64,000 nt of DNA, taken from NCBI RefSeq assembly GCF_015670795.1, contig NZ_JADPCJ010000009.1:1-64000 (forward strand), given 5' to 3'. Positions 52,112 to 61,025 of the stretch are shown one piece after another; the stretch's first letter is position 1; every line of letters starts with the position of its first letter. The position numbers and the translations under genes are program-made. Under the pieces are notes generated by a model. That model searched no databases. It had not been told where the DNA came from and saw only the letters and a program-made list of their open reading frames with translations. The stretch is from Collinsella aerofaciens (lineage in GTDB: Bacteria; Actinomycetota; Coriobacteriia; Coriobacteriales; Coriobacteriaceae).

Positions 52112-53200
52112 GTGAGCGTTATGAAGTTTCTTAAAGACAAGCAGACGCGTCACGACTTTGTCACGTACGCCATGTGCATCGTGGCCTTCGCCATCGTGTT
52201 CTTTATGCAGTCTAACCACATGATTCCGCGCATGATCGCCGGTCAGCTGGTTCCCATCACGGCCTATATCGTCATGGCCATTTCCCTCAACCTCGTCGTC
52301 GGCATCGCGGGCGACTTGTCGCTGGGCCACGCGGGCTTTATGAGCGTCGGTGCCTACACGGGCATCGTCACCGCCGTCGCGCTGGAGAGCGCCGTTCCGT
52401 CCGATCCGATGCGTCTGATCATCAGCATTGTGGTCGGCGCTATCGCCGCTGCCATCTTGGGCTTCTTGATTGGTATCCCGGTCCTGCGCCTGAGCGGCGA
52501 CTATCTGGCCATCGTGACCCTGGCTTTTGGCGAGATCATCAAAGAGATCGTCACCTGCCTCATTGTGGGCGTCGACTCCCGCGGCCTGCACGTGATTTTT
52601 AACATCACGGGCAACTCTACGATCGACGACCTGCACCTGCTCGAGGACGGCACCGCCATCATCAAGGGCGCCCAGGGCGCCTCGGGCGTGTCGACGTACT
52701 CGACCTTCCTCGCCGGTGCCATCCTGGTCATGGTCGCACTCGTGATCGTGCTCAACCTGGTCCGCAGCCGTACCGGCCGTGCCATTATGGCCGTGCGCGA
52801 TAACAAGATTGCAGCCGAGTCCGTAGGCATCTCCGTCACGGAGTACCGCATGATTGCCTTCGTGGTTTCCGCTGCCCTCGCCGGTGCTGCCGGAGCTCTC
52901 TTCGGCGGCAACTTCTCGCAGCTCTCCGCCACCAAGTTCGACTTCAACACGTCGATCCTCATCCTGGTGTTCGTGGTCCTGGGCGGCCTGGGCAACATGC
53001 GCGGTTCCGTCATCGCGGCGGCGTTGCTCACGGTGCTTCCCGAGCTGCTTCGTCAGTTCTCGGACTACCGCATGCTCATCTATGCCATCGTGCTGATCCT
53101 GGTCATGATTTTTACCAACAACCCGCAGCTCAAGGCGTTCTTCGGTCGCGTCAAGGACCGCTTTGCTTCCAAGAAGGAGGTGGCAGCCGATGCCCAGTAA
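52112..53200 (+). CDS. livM: Branched-chain amino-acid ABC transporter permease LivM
   Basis: 362 aa, GTG start (an ATG at 52121 is possible). About nine membrane segments with AISLNLVVGIAGDLSLGHAGF, LRLSGDYLAIVTLAFGEI and the EAA-like loop AVRDNKIAAESVGISVTEYRM. The C-terminus overlaps livG by 11 bases. Partner of LivH in the membrane. Confidence 0.92.
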   Translation: MSVMKFLKDKQTRHDFVTYAMCIVAFAIVFFMQSNHMIPRMIAGQLVPITAYIVMAISLNLVVGIAGDLSLGHAGFMSVGAYTGIVTAVALESAVPSDPMRLIISIVVGAIAAAILGFLIGIPVLRLSGDYLAIVTLAFGEIIKEIVTCLIVGVDSRGLHVIFNITGNSTIDDLHLLEDGTAIIKGAQGASGVSTYSTFLAGAILVMVALVIVLNLVRSRTGRAIMAVRDNKIAAESVGISVTEYRMIAFVVSAALAGAAGALFGGNFSQLSATKFDFNTSILILVFVVLGGLGNMRGSVIAAALLTVLPELLRQFSDYRMLIYAIVLILVMIFTNNPQLKAFFGRVKDRFASKKEVAADAQ

Positions 53201-54050
53201 ATTTGAGTTCAAGAAGGGCAAGATGGTCCCGTATCCTTCTGGCGCCATCGTTCCCGATCGTGACCTGGGCGAGCGCCCTGCACTCGAGTGCATCCACCTG
53301 GGCATTGAGTTCGGTGGCCTTAAGGCAGTCGACGACTTTAGCCTGACCATCGGCAAGACCGAGATCGCCGGTCTGATCGGCCCCAACGGTGCCGGTAAAA
53401 CCACGGTTTTCAACCTGCTCACCAAGGTGTATCAGCCCACGCACGGCACCATCCTGCTCGACGGCGAGGACACCTCGGGCAAGTCGGTCTATCAGGTCAA
53501 CCGCATGGGTATTGCCCGTACATTCCAGAACATTCGCCTGTTCAACACCATGACGGTGGAGGATAACGTCAAGGTCGGCCTGCACAACCAGGAGCGTTAC
53601 TCCGGCTTTGAGGGCGTGCTGCGCCTGCCGACGTATTGGAAGCACGAGAAGGCCGCGCACGAGCGCGCCATGGAGCTGCTGTCCATCTTTGATATGGAGC
53701 ATCTGGCAAACGAGCAGGCCGGATCGCTGCCTTACGGCGCACAGCGTCGTCTGGAGATCGTCCGCGCGCTTGCCACCAACCCCAAGCTGCTGCTGCTCGA
53801 TGAGCCTGCCGCCGGCATGAACCCGTCCGAGACCGCGGAGCTTATGGAGAACATCGTCAAGATTCGTGACACCTTCGGCATCGCCATCATGCTTATCGAG
53901 CATGATATGTCGCTCGTTATGAACATCTGCGAGGGCATCTGCGTGCTCAACTTTGGCAAGGTCATTGCCAAGGGTACGGCCGAGGAGATCCAGAACAACG
54001 ACGCCGTTATCGAGGCATATCTGGGCAAGCAGGATAAGGGGGAGAACTAA
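53190..54050 (+). CDS. livG: Branched-chain amino-acid ABC transporter ATPase LivG
   Basis: 286 aa. Walker A GPNGAGKTT, a signature LPYGAQRRLEI in place of LSGGQ (usual for LivG), Walker B LLLLDEPAAGMNP and the H-loop MLIEHDM. The N-terminal 35 residues before the ABC domain are longer than in many LivG proteins. AAGGAGG precedes the ATG inside livM. It powers transport with LivF. Confidence 0.92.
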   Translation: MPSKFEFKKGKMVPYPSGAIVPDRDLGERPALECIHLGIEFGGLKAVDDFSLTIGKTEIAGLIGPNGAGKTTVFNLLTKVYQPTHGTILLDGEDTSGKSVYQVNRMGIARTFQNIRLFNTMTVEDNVKVGLHNQERYSGFEGVLRLPTYWKHEKAAHERAMELLSIFDMEHLANEQAGSLPYGAQRRLEIVRALATNPKLLLLDEPAAGMNPSETAELMENIVKIRDTFGIAIMLIEHDMSLVMNICEGICVLNFGKVIAKGTAEEIQNNDAVIEAYLGKQDKGEN

Positions 54051-54764
54051 ATGGCAGAGCCGATGCTTTCCGTCTACAACATCAACGTCTGGTACGGCGC
54101 CATCCACGCCATCAAGGACATCTCCTTTAACGTCAACGAGGGCGAGATCGTGGCCTTGATTGGTGCCAACGGCGCCGGCAAGTCCACGACGCTTAAGACC
54201 GTCTCGGGCCTGCTGCGTTCCAAGACCGGCTCCATCAAGTTTATGGGCGAGGACATTACCCATACGCCTGCCGACAAGCTGGTGGGCAAGGGCCTGGCTC
54301 AGGTTCCCGAGGGCCGTCGCGCCTTTTTGCAGATGACGGTCGAGGAGAACCTGGAAATGGGTGCCTATACGCAGCCCAAGTCCACGGTGGCTCCGGGCCT
54401 CGAGCGCGTCTACGAGCAGTTCCCGCGCCTAAAGGAGCGCCGTCGCCAGGTCGCCGGCACCCTTTCGGGCGGCGAGCAGCAGATGCTCGTTATGGGCCGC
54501 GCCCTTATGAGCAACCCTAAGCTGCTCATGCTCGATGAGCCCTCCATGGGTCTGGCGCCGATTCTGATTAAGCAGATCTTCCAGATCGTCGAGGACCTGC
54601 ACAAGGCCGGCACCACGGTGCTTCTGGTCGAGCAGAACGCGCAGATGGCACTTTCCATCGCTACACGCGGCTATGTACTCGAGACCGGCAAGATCACCAT
54701 GACCGGCACCGGTCAAGAGCTGCTGCACGACGATAACGTCCGCAAGGCCTATCTGGGCGGTTAA
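54051..54764 (+). CDS. livF: Branched-chain amino-acid ABC transporter ATPase LivF
   Basis: 237 aa. Walker A GANGAGKST, Q-loop PEGRRAFLQMTVEENL, signature LSGGEQQML, Walker B LLMLDEPSMGLAP, H-loop VLLVEQNAQ. It starts on the base after the livG stop, with GGGGGAG upstream. It is the last gene of the liv operon; a strong terminator follows. Confidence 0.93.
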   Translation: MAEPMLSVYNINVWYGAIHAIKDISFNVNEGEIVALIGANGAGKSTTLKTVSGLLRSKTGSIKFMGEDITHTPADKLVGKGLAQVPEGRRAFLQMTVEENLEMGAYTQPKSTVAPGLERVYEQFPRLKERRRQVAGTLSGGEQQMLVMGRALMSNPKLLMLDEPSMGLAPILIKQIFQIVEDLHKAGTTVLLVEQNAQMALSIATRGYVLETGKITMTGTGQELLHDDNVRKAYLGG

Positions 54765-54775
54765 TCCATTCAACA

Positions 54776-54812
54776 AAGGGGGCGCTGACCAACCCGGTCA
54801 GCGCCCCCTTTT
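54776..54812 (+). terminator. Terminator of the liv operon
   Basis: AAGGGGGCGCTGACC (54776-54790) pairs exactly with GGTCAGCGCCCCCTT (54796-54810), and further T follow. Confidence 0.88.
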
Positions 54813-54814
54813 AA

Positions 54815-54879
54815 GTTGCGGTGAAATAGGGACTAAATGGGGGCGCTAGACGCCAAAACAGTCCCTATTCCACCGCAAC
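54815..54879. repeat. GGGACT hairpin with 20-bp arms
   Basis: Bases 54815-54834 pair with 54860-54879 with one mismatch. The inner end of the stem is AGGGACT/AGTCCCT, and the loop has its own GGCG/CGCC stem. It resembles the GGGACAGG hairpins at 155, 10072 and 24174 in form and in its place right after a gene end. Confidence 0.7.
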
Positions 54880-54939
54880 TTCATGGGGATGTGTGACAAT
54901 GCCCGTCGGAAAACATCTGCTGTCTTTGGGGGTCTATCT

Positions 54940-55617
54940 ATGCTGTACGAGTTTTGTGCCGAGAACTTTGAGCGGGTGCCGGCGGCTATCGAGGCCGGTG
55001 CAAGGCGCATCGAGCTGTGCGATAACCTTGCCGTCGGTGGTACCACGCCCTCGGCCGGCGTTATCAGCGCTACGACCAACTATGCCCACGAACACGATGC
55101 ACGGGTGATGTGCATGATCCGTCCGCGTGGCGGCGACTTTCACTACAACCAGGATGAGCTGCGCATGATGGAGATGGACTTGGGCCTTGCCGTGAGTGCG
55201 GGCGTTGACGGCTTGGTCTTTGGCTGCTGCAAACCCTGCGCTGGCGGATGGGCGCTCGACGAACTTACGCTTGGCGCCCTCGTGATGGCTGCGGGCTGCG
55301 CGACCGAGGAATGTAAGCGTGATCCCATCGACATCACCTTCCACATGTCATTTGACCAGCTCTCGCCCGAGGCTCAGCTCGATGCGATTGATACACTTGC
55401 CGACTGCGGCGTTACGCGCATCCTCACGCATGGCGGCGCTGCCGGTACGTCGATCGAGGATAATTTCGATTACCTGGCTCGTTTAATCGAGTATGCGGGC
55501 GATCGTTTGACCATCCTTCCCGGCGGCGGCATCACTACGGCAAATCGCGACGCGGTCGCGGCGGCGCTAGGCGTCTCCGAGCTCCATGGCACCAAGATCG
55601 TGCCGCTGGAGGTATAA
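54940..55617 (+). CDS. cutC: CutC-family protein
   Basis: 225 aa TIM barrel. Family signs are YEFCAENFERVPAAIEAGA, RIELCDNLAVGGTTPS, RPRGGDFHYN, GVDGLVFG, TFHMSFD and ILTHGGAAGT. CutC was linked to copper handling, but its biochemical role is not settled. TTTGGGGG precedes the ATG at 54940; the in-frame extension to 54883 is not conserved. The next gene begins 3 bases after its stop. Confidence 0.88.
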   Translation: MLYEFCAENFERVPAAIEAGARRIELCDNLAVGGTTPSAGVISATTNYAHEHDARVMCMIRPRGGDFHYNQDELRMMEMDLGLAVSAGVDGLVFGCCKPCAGGWALDELTLGALVMAAGCATEECKRDPIDITFHMSFDQLSPEAQLDAIDTLADCGVTRILTHGGAAGTSIEDNFDYLARLIEYAGDRLTILPGGGITTANRDAVAAALGVSELHGTKIVPLEV

Positions 55618-55620
55618 CCC

Positions 55621-56421
55621 GTGGCGCTGGTATTTGACGTTCAGCAGGCGAGCGGTAAGCCCGACGATAATCGTCGCCCTGGCACCGCGTGCCCCTTTTG
55701 CGACACGGAGGGACTTGCCAACATCATCCAGCGCGATGGTGACTGTATCTGGCTCGAGAATAAGTTCAAGACCTTGCGGGCCACACGTCAGACCGTATTG
55801 ATCGAGTCTGCCAATCACGACGCCGACCTGGTGACCTATGAACCGGATGAGCTGCATCATGTGATGCGGTTTGCCCTGGGCTGTTGGCAGCAGATGATCG
55901 ATTCCCAACAGTACCGCAGTGTGCTCATGTACAAGAACAAAGGCCCACTTTCGGGCGGCAGCCTCGTCCATCCACACATGCAGATTGTGGGCCTGGAACA
56001 GGAGGACGGCTATGCGGCGCTGACCTCAGCCAACTTTGAAGGCATCGATGTTTGGCAGAGGGGAAGGGTTGCGGTCAACATCTCAACCGAACCGATTATG
56101 GGGTTCTTTGAGGTCAATGTTTCAGCCCCGCAGGGAATCGCCGCCAGCGATGGCGCGCGAGACCAAGCCGAGACGGACCTCTTCGCCGATGCGATTCAGG
56201 TAGCTCTGCGCTATATCCTGAACGAGCACCATGGTGGTCGCGCAGAGTCGTACAACTTGTTCTTCTACCACATGGACGGCCGGACCATTGCCAAGGCGCT
56301 TCCGCGCTGGGTGGTTTCACCCTACTTTGTCGGGTATCGGCTGGCTCAGGTCAATGCTGAGACCACGCTCGATGTCGATGCGGAGCGATTCCGCGCACAT
56401 CTGGAGGCGCTCACATCGTAA
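55621..56421 (+). CDS. GalT-like DUF4931 protein (HIT superfamily)
   Basis: 266 aa, GTG start 3 bases after cutC. A zinc-type CPFC (Cys24, Cys27) and the HIT-like nucleotidyl site SLVHPHMQI (about 115-123) place it with galactose-1-phosphate uridylyltransferase relatives of the DUF4931 group. GPLSGGSLVHPH is the family core. The substrate is unknown; galK and galE are absent here. Its coupling with cutC suggests a joint but unknown task. Confidence 0.75.
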   Translation: MALVFDVQQASGKPDDNRRPGTACPFCDTEGLANIIQRDGDCIWLENKFKTLRATRQTVLIESANHDADLVTYEPDELHHVMRFALGCWQQMIDSQQYRSVLMYKNKGPLSGGSLVHPHMQIVGLEQEDGYAALTSANFEGIDVWQRGRVAVNISTEPIMGFFEVNVSAPQGIAASDGARDQAETDLFADAIQVALRYILNEHHGGRAESYNLFFYHMDGRTIAKALPRWVVSPYFVGYRLAQVNAETTLDVDAERFRAHLEALTS

Positions 56422-56448
56422 AGTGAGCGCCCGCACACTGCGGACGGT

Positions 56449-57447
56449 TTAGCGCGCCATTGCATCGCGGCCGGCCTCGACCCGCTTGCGCTGGGCGGCG
56501 CGCTCCTCGCCGGTCAGACGCTCAAAGAAGTGTCCGATAAGCGAGGCGAGCACCTGCTGAAACAACGTTCCACACATGACGGGAAACACAACTTCGCCCG
56601 GAAAGTATTGCGTGGCGATGACGGCGCCCGAAGAGATATTGCGCATGCCGCAGGTAAAGCACATGGTGGTCGTCTCGCTATACGGCAGGTGCAACGCGCG
56701 GGCGACCAGAATGCCCACGACAAAACCGCTGATGGCGAAGACCAAAATAAAGAGGGCGACTTCCAGGCGCACCGCGTTCATGTGCAGCACGTACTCGCTC
56801 ATGGCGGTGGAGTTGGACGCGATGACGCCCATCATCATAAATTTGCAGGCGGGCGAGAGCGCGGGGGAGAGCTTCTCGTGGCCCCAGCCGCGCGTAAGTT
56901 CGTTGATTACGATGCCAAGGATGGCGGGGATGGCAATCATAAAGGCCATGTTCTGCATCATGCTCGGAACATCGATTGCGACGGTGGCACCCAGCAGGAG
57001 CTTGAGCGTGAGCGGAATCGTCACGGGCGATATAACCGAGGACGTCAGGATGATGGTGAGTGCGAGCGGGCCGTTGCCGCCGAACATGCTGATCCACATA
57101 AAGGCAGTGACTGCCACGGGTACGCTGTACTCGATCACGATGCCGCAGACAAGGTTGGGGTTGGAGCCAAAGAACAGTGAGCCCATGACATATGCCGCGA
57201 TGGGGATGAGCACGGCCGAGACAAATAACGCCAAAATCAGATGAAGGGGACGGCGGAACACCTCGGCCACCTGGTGAAAGGTGTTACTGAGTGCACCCTG
57301 AAACGTCATAAAGGCAAACAAGGTGGGAACGATGGGCTTGAGAACGCCGATCTGCTGAGGAAAGAGCACGCCGAGCGCCACGCAAATCGGAACGATGATC
57401 TGCATGTACCCCGCGAGAAACTTGCCCAGTCCAACCCATTGCTTCAT
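56449..57447 (-). CDS. Bile acid:sodium symporter family (BASS/SBF) transporter
   Basis: 332 aa with about ten membrane segments. PTLFAFMTFQGALS, PVAVTAFMWISMFGGNGPLAL and TTTMCFTCGMRNISSGAVIA are the SBF-type core helices, the last being the crossover motif with sodium ligands. Family members move bile acids, pantoate, 2-keto acids or other organic anions with sodium. The frame opens far upstream to 57666, but the protein clearly starts at the ATG at 57447. In a gut organism bile salts are one possible substrate among several. Confidence 0.8.
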   Translation of the reverse strand: MKQWVGLGKFLAGYMQIIVPICVALGVLFPQQIGVLKPIVPTLFAFMTFQGALSNTFHQVAEVFRRPLHLILALFVSAVLIPIAAYVMGSLFFGSNPNLVCGIVIEYSVPVAVTAFMWISMFGGNGPLALTIILTSSVISPVTIPLTLKLLLGATVAIDVPSMMQNMAFMIAIPAILGIVINELTRGWGHEKLSPALSPACKFMMMGVIASNSTAMSEYVLHMNAVRLEVALFILVFAISGFVVGILVARALHLPYSETTTMCFTCGMRNISSGAVIATQYFPGEVVFPVMCGTLFQQVLASLIGHFFERLTGEERAAQRKRVEAGRDAMAR

Positions 57448-57608
57448 ATGCTCTTGTGACTCCCTATGCCCGTGAATCCGTTTGAATGGATATGCTAGAC
57501 GCTCGCATGCGTCCGTGCGGCTGAAACGCCCGATTATTTCGAGGCTATTACCGACATCGTTTACCGAAACCGCGGTGTGCTGCGGCGATTTGCGTCCGCG
57601 CTGCACGG

Positions 57609-57631
57609 TATAATAAATCTGTTCAACAGAT
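57609..57631 (+). promoter_or_regulatory. Promoter -10 and small inverted repeat before recJ
   Basis: A perfect TATAAT (57609-57614) is followed by ATCTGTT-C-AACAGAT (about 57617-57631), which would lie at the transcription start. The -35 box is unclear. The dyad may be an operator. Confidence 0.45.
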
Positions 57632-57722
57632 CTGCCTGCCGAAGCGGGTATACACAGAGGACTCATCGCTATGAACCGTGAGAGGTATCGCGGCGACCTG
57701 CCCCTATCGGGGGTGGGCGCCT

Positions 57723-60700
57723 ATGTCATCGCTTAAGACGACGCATCGCTGGGCGGTCGCTCAGCAAAAGCCCGAGCTCGAAAAGGAGCTTTCGGCTGGT
57801 CTGGGCATACCCGGGCTGGTGGCGCGCATTATGGTTGCGCACGGCATTACATCCATCGAGGAAGGCCAGCTTTTTTTGACGCCTTCGCTCGATCGCGACT
57901 GGGCGGACCCACTCGTTATTCCGGGCATGGCGGTCGTCGCCGACCGCGTTGAGCGTGCTATTCGCAGCCACGAGCGCATCGCCGTCTTTGGCGATTTTGA
58001 CGTCGACGGCATTACGTCGACTTGTCTGTTGACCGAGGCGTTGCGTTCGTTTGGCGCCAACGTCACGCCGTTTATTCCGCACCGCTTTGACGAGGGCTAC
58101 GGCCTGTCGCGTGCGGCGCTCGACCGCGTCAACGAGCTCGCTCAACCCAACCTGATCGTGACCGTCGATAACGGTATCGCTGCCAAGGAAGAGGTTTCCT
58201 ATCTGGAGAGCTTGGGAATCGATTTGGTGGTCACGGACCATCACGAGCCGTCCGATCAGGTGCCGCAGGGCGTGCCCTTGACCGATCCCAAACTCGAGGA
58301 TGAGGGCCCCTCACGCGAACTTGCCGGTGCCGGTGTGGCGCTCAAGCTGGTGCAGGTTTTGGGCGAGCGTCTGGGTAAGCCGTCGTATTGGCGTTCGCTG
58401 ATTGAGGTTGCGGCGCTGGGCACCGTGTCTGACATGATGCCATTGACGGCCGAGAACCGCGCGTTGGTCGCCGAGGGCATCCAACAGATGCGCGTGACGG
58501 CTCGTCCCGGCTACATTGCGCTTGCAGCGCTCGCCAAGGCCGACCTTTCTACCATTACGGCGGACGGTCTATCGTTCTCGCTCATTCCCCGCTTAAACGC
58601 CGCCGGCCGCATGGCCGATCCCAAGCTGGCGCTCGACCTGCTGCTTGCCCGCGATCCTATCGAGGCAAGTGCACTGGCGGCCGAGCTCGAGGAGATCAAC
58701 CGTCAGCGTCGCGAGATTGAGGCGGAGCTCACGCGTGATGCCATGGCAAAGGTCGAGGAGACCTATGATGGCGGTCGCGCAATCGTCGTGGGTGGCGAGG
58801 GCTGGCACGAGGGCGTTAAAGGCATCGTGGCGAGCCGCCTTACCAACCGATATCACGTGCCGGCGTTGCTCTTCTCTATCGAGGACGGTATAGCACGTGG
58901 CTCGGGTCGCTCGGTGGGCAAGGTCAACCTGTTCGAAGCCGTCGAGCGCTGCTCCGACCTGCTGATTCGCCGCGGCGGACATGCCGGTGCGGTGGGCGTG
59001 ACCATCGAGGCGTCTAAGCTCGATGAGTTTCGTCGTCGCCTTTCCGCCGTGTTGTCCGAGCTTCCCGCCGAGGACTTTGAGGACACCGACGAGGTTGCCG
59101 CCACGGTTGACCTTTCCGAATTGAATATCGAGACCATCGAGCAGATTTCCCGCCTTGAGCCGTTTGGCCAGGGTAATAAGGTGCCGCTGCTGGCTGCCGA
59201 GGGCGTGACGATGTGCGATCGCGCCGTGGTGGGCAAGACCGGCGAGCATATGCGCTTCGTGGCGACGGATGGCGCCGCGAGCGTGCCGGCCATCATGTTT
59301 CGTGTGCCGCAGATCGATAGGCTTATCAATTGCGACAGCGCTGTCGACTTGGTGTTCGAGGCCGTTGCCGAGCATTGGCAAGGTCGCGTAAAGCCAAAGC
59401 TCATGATTAAGGATGTCTTGGTCCGCGATACCACGGCGCCCAGCGTTGACGACCCGGCATGTGAGCTTCGCCGCGGCGTACAACCGGCGGATTCTGGACT
59501 GCGCCTGGAGTCGCGTAAACGCGAGACGCTTGCCCAGCTTTCCTATACCGAGCTCACGCGCTCACTCATTCACAGCTTTATCGGATCGAACCAGCCGCAC
59601 CGCGCGCAGGTCGAGGCGCTCGATGCCCTGGCCGATCACCAAAGTGTTCTGGCCGTTATGGGAACGGGGCGCGGCAAGTCTCTTATCTTCCATGTGCATG
59701 CCGCGCGCGAGGCGGTTCTTCGCGGGCGTGCGAGTATCTTTGTCTATCCGCTGCGCGCGCTCGTTGCCGACCAGGCCTATCACCTCTCGTCGACGATGGC
59801 CGCGCTCGGCATTGGCGTAGGCGTGCTGACCGGCGAGACCGTGGAAGCCGCGCGCGATGACGTGTTTGCCGGCCTGGCTTCGGGTCGCACCGGCATCGTT
59901 CTCACGACGCCTGAGTTCCTTTCCATCCATCGCGATCGCTTTGCGCGTTCTGGACGTATCGGCTTTGTCGTTATCGATGAGGCACACCATGCCGGCCTTG
60001 CCAAGGGCGGTGACCGGAGCGCATACCTCGACATGCCCGATATTCTCAAGGCCCTGGGCAACCCCGTTGTCATGGCCGCGACTGCCACCGCAACGGCTCC
60101 GGTTGTGGCCGAGCTCGCCCGCGTGCTACCGATTACCCGCACGGTGGTTGACGAGACGGTGCGCGAGAACTTGCAGCTCGAGGATGACCGAGACCTTGCG
60201 AGCCGCGAAAATCGCCTGGTGTCGATCGTGGCGACGGGGGAGAAGACCGTTATCTATGTGAACTCACGCGACCAGTCCGTGGCGCTTGCCAAGACGTTGC
60301 GCAAACGCGTGCCCGACTGTGCGACCCAGATCGCGTTCTATAACGCCGGGCTTGCGCGCTCCGATCGCCGCCGTGTTGAGGAAGCCTTTAGAGACGGAAG
60401 TCTCAGCTGCATCGTTTCAACCTCGGCCTTCGGTGAGGGCGTCAACCTGCCCGATATCCGTCATGTCGTGCTCTACCACATGCCGTTTGGCGCGATTGAG
60501 TTTAACCAGATGAGCGGCCGTGCCGGCCGCGATGGACAGCCCGCCGTGATTCACCTGCTCTATTCGTCGCGTGACGCTCGTATTAATGAGCGCCTGCTCG
60601 ATTGTTACGCGCCCGAGCGCGATGAGCTTGTCACGCTCTATCGAGCGCTGCAGACCATGTGGCGCTCCAACCGTGGCAAGACGGGGGACGATTCATTCTG

Positions 60701-61010
60701 CGCAAGCGATATCGACATTGCGCAGATGTGTCTTGCCATCGATGCCCGCACGCCGGTCGACGAGCGCTCGGTGGAAAGCGGCCTGGGAATCTTCGAAGAA
60801 CTCGGTTTCTGCCGCGTTTCGGGGTTTGACGATACGCGTCGCATCGCGATGGCGGAAAACCCCGGTCGCGTGCAATTAAGCAGGTCAATTCGCTATTTGG
60901 AGGGCTTGCGCTCGCGCATGGAGTTCACGGCTTTTCGGAGTTGGGCACTCGATTCGTGCGCTTCTGATATGCTAGCCAAAGTTAACCGCCCGATCGTACC
61001 GCGGGCCTAG
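57723..61010 (+). CDS. recJ: RecJ exonuclease fused to a RecQ-like helicase
   Basis: 1095 aa, almost twice the usual RecJ. Residues 1-600 are RecJ: FGDFDVDGITST (near 90), VTVDNG, VVTDHHEP (near 170), ALGTVSDMMPL, RLNAAGRM, RGGHAGAVGVT (DHHA1) and an OB region. Residues 620-1095 are a superfamily 2 helicase: MGTGRGKSL (near 645), VIDEAHHAG (near 750), MAATATATAP, STSAFGEGVNLPD and QMSGRAGRDG. RecJ degrades single-stranded DNA 5' to 3' and RecQ unwinds for it; here both lie in one chain. I chose the ATG at 57723 (GGGGGTGGG upstream) over a GTG at 57678. rel follows after 15 bases. Confidence 0.9.
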   Translation: MSSLKTTHRWAVAQQKPELEKELSAGLGIPGLVARIMVAHGITSIEEGQLFLTPSLDRDWADPLVIPGMAVVADRVERAIRSHERIAVFGDFDVDGITSTCLLTEALRSFGANVTPFIPHRFDEGYGLSRAALDRVNELAQPNLIVTVDNGIAAKEEVSYLESLGIDLVVTDHHEPSDQVPQGVPLTDPKLEDEGPSRELAGAGVALKLVQVLGERLGKPSYWRSLIEVAALGTVSDMMPLTAENRALVAEGIQQMRVTARPGYIALAALAKADLSTITADGLSFSLIPRLNAAGRMADPKLALDLLLARDPIEASALAAELEEINRQRREIEAELTRDAMAKVEETYDGGRAIVVGGEGWHEGVKGIVASRLTNRYHVPALLFSIEDGIARGSGRSVGKVNLFEAVERCSDLLIRRGGHAGAVGVTIEASKLDEFRRRLSAVLSELPAEDFEDTDEVAATVDLSELNIETIEQISRLEPFGQGNKVPLLAAEGVTMCDRAVVGKTGEHMRFVATDGAASVPAIMFRVPQIDRLINCDSAVDLVFEAVAEHWQGRVKPKLMIKDVLVRDTTAPSVDDPACELRRGVQPADSGLRLESRKRETLAQLSYTELTRSLIHSFIGSNQPHRAQVEALDALADHQSVLAVMGTGRGKSLIFHVHAAREAVLRGRASIFVYPLRALVADQAYHLSSTMAALGIGVGVLTGETVEAARDDVFAGLASGRTGIVLTTPEFLSIHRDRFARSGRIGFVVIDEAHHAGLAKGGDRSAYLDMPDILKALGNPVVMAATATATAPVVAELARVLPITRTVVDETVRENLQLEDDRDLASRENRLVSIVATGEKTVIYVNSRDQSVALAKTLRKRVPDCATQIAFYNAGLARSDRRRVEEAFRDGSLSCIVSTSAFGEGVNLPDIRHVVLYHMPFGAIEFNQMSGRAGRDGQPAVIHLLYSSRDARINERLLDCYAPERDELVTLYRALQTMWRSNRGKTGDDSFCASDIDIAQMCLAIDARTPVDERSVESGLGIFEELGFCRVSGFDDTRRIAMAENPGRVQLSRSIRYLEGLRSRMEFTAFRSWALDSCASDMLAKVNRPIVPRA

Positions 61011-61025
61011 GGGAAGGGGACCTCG

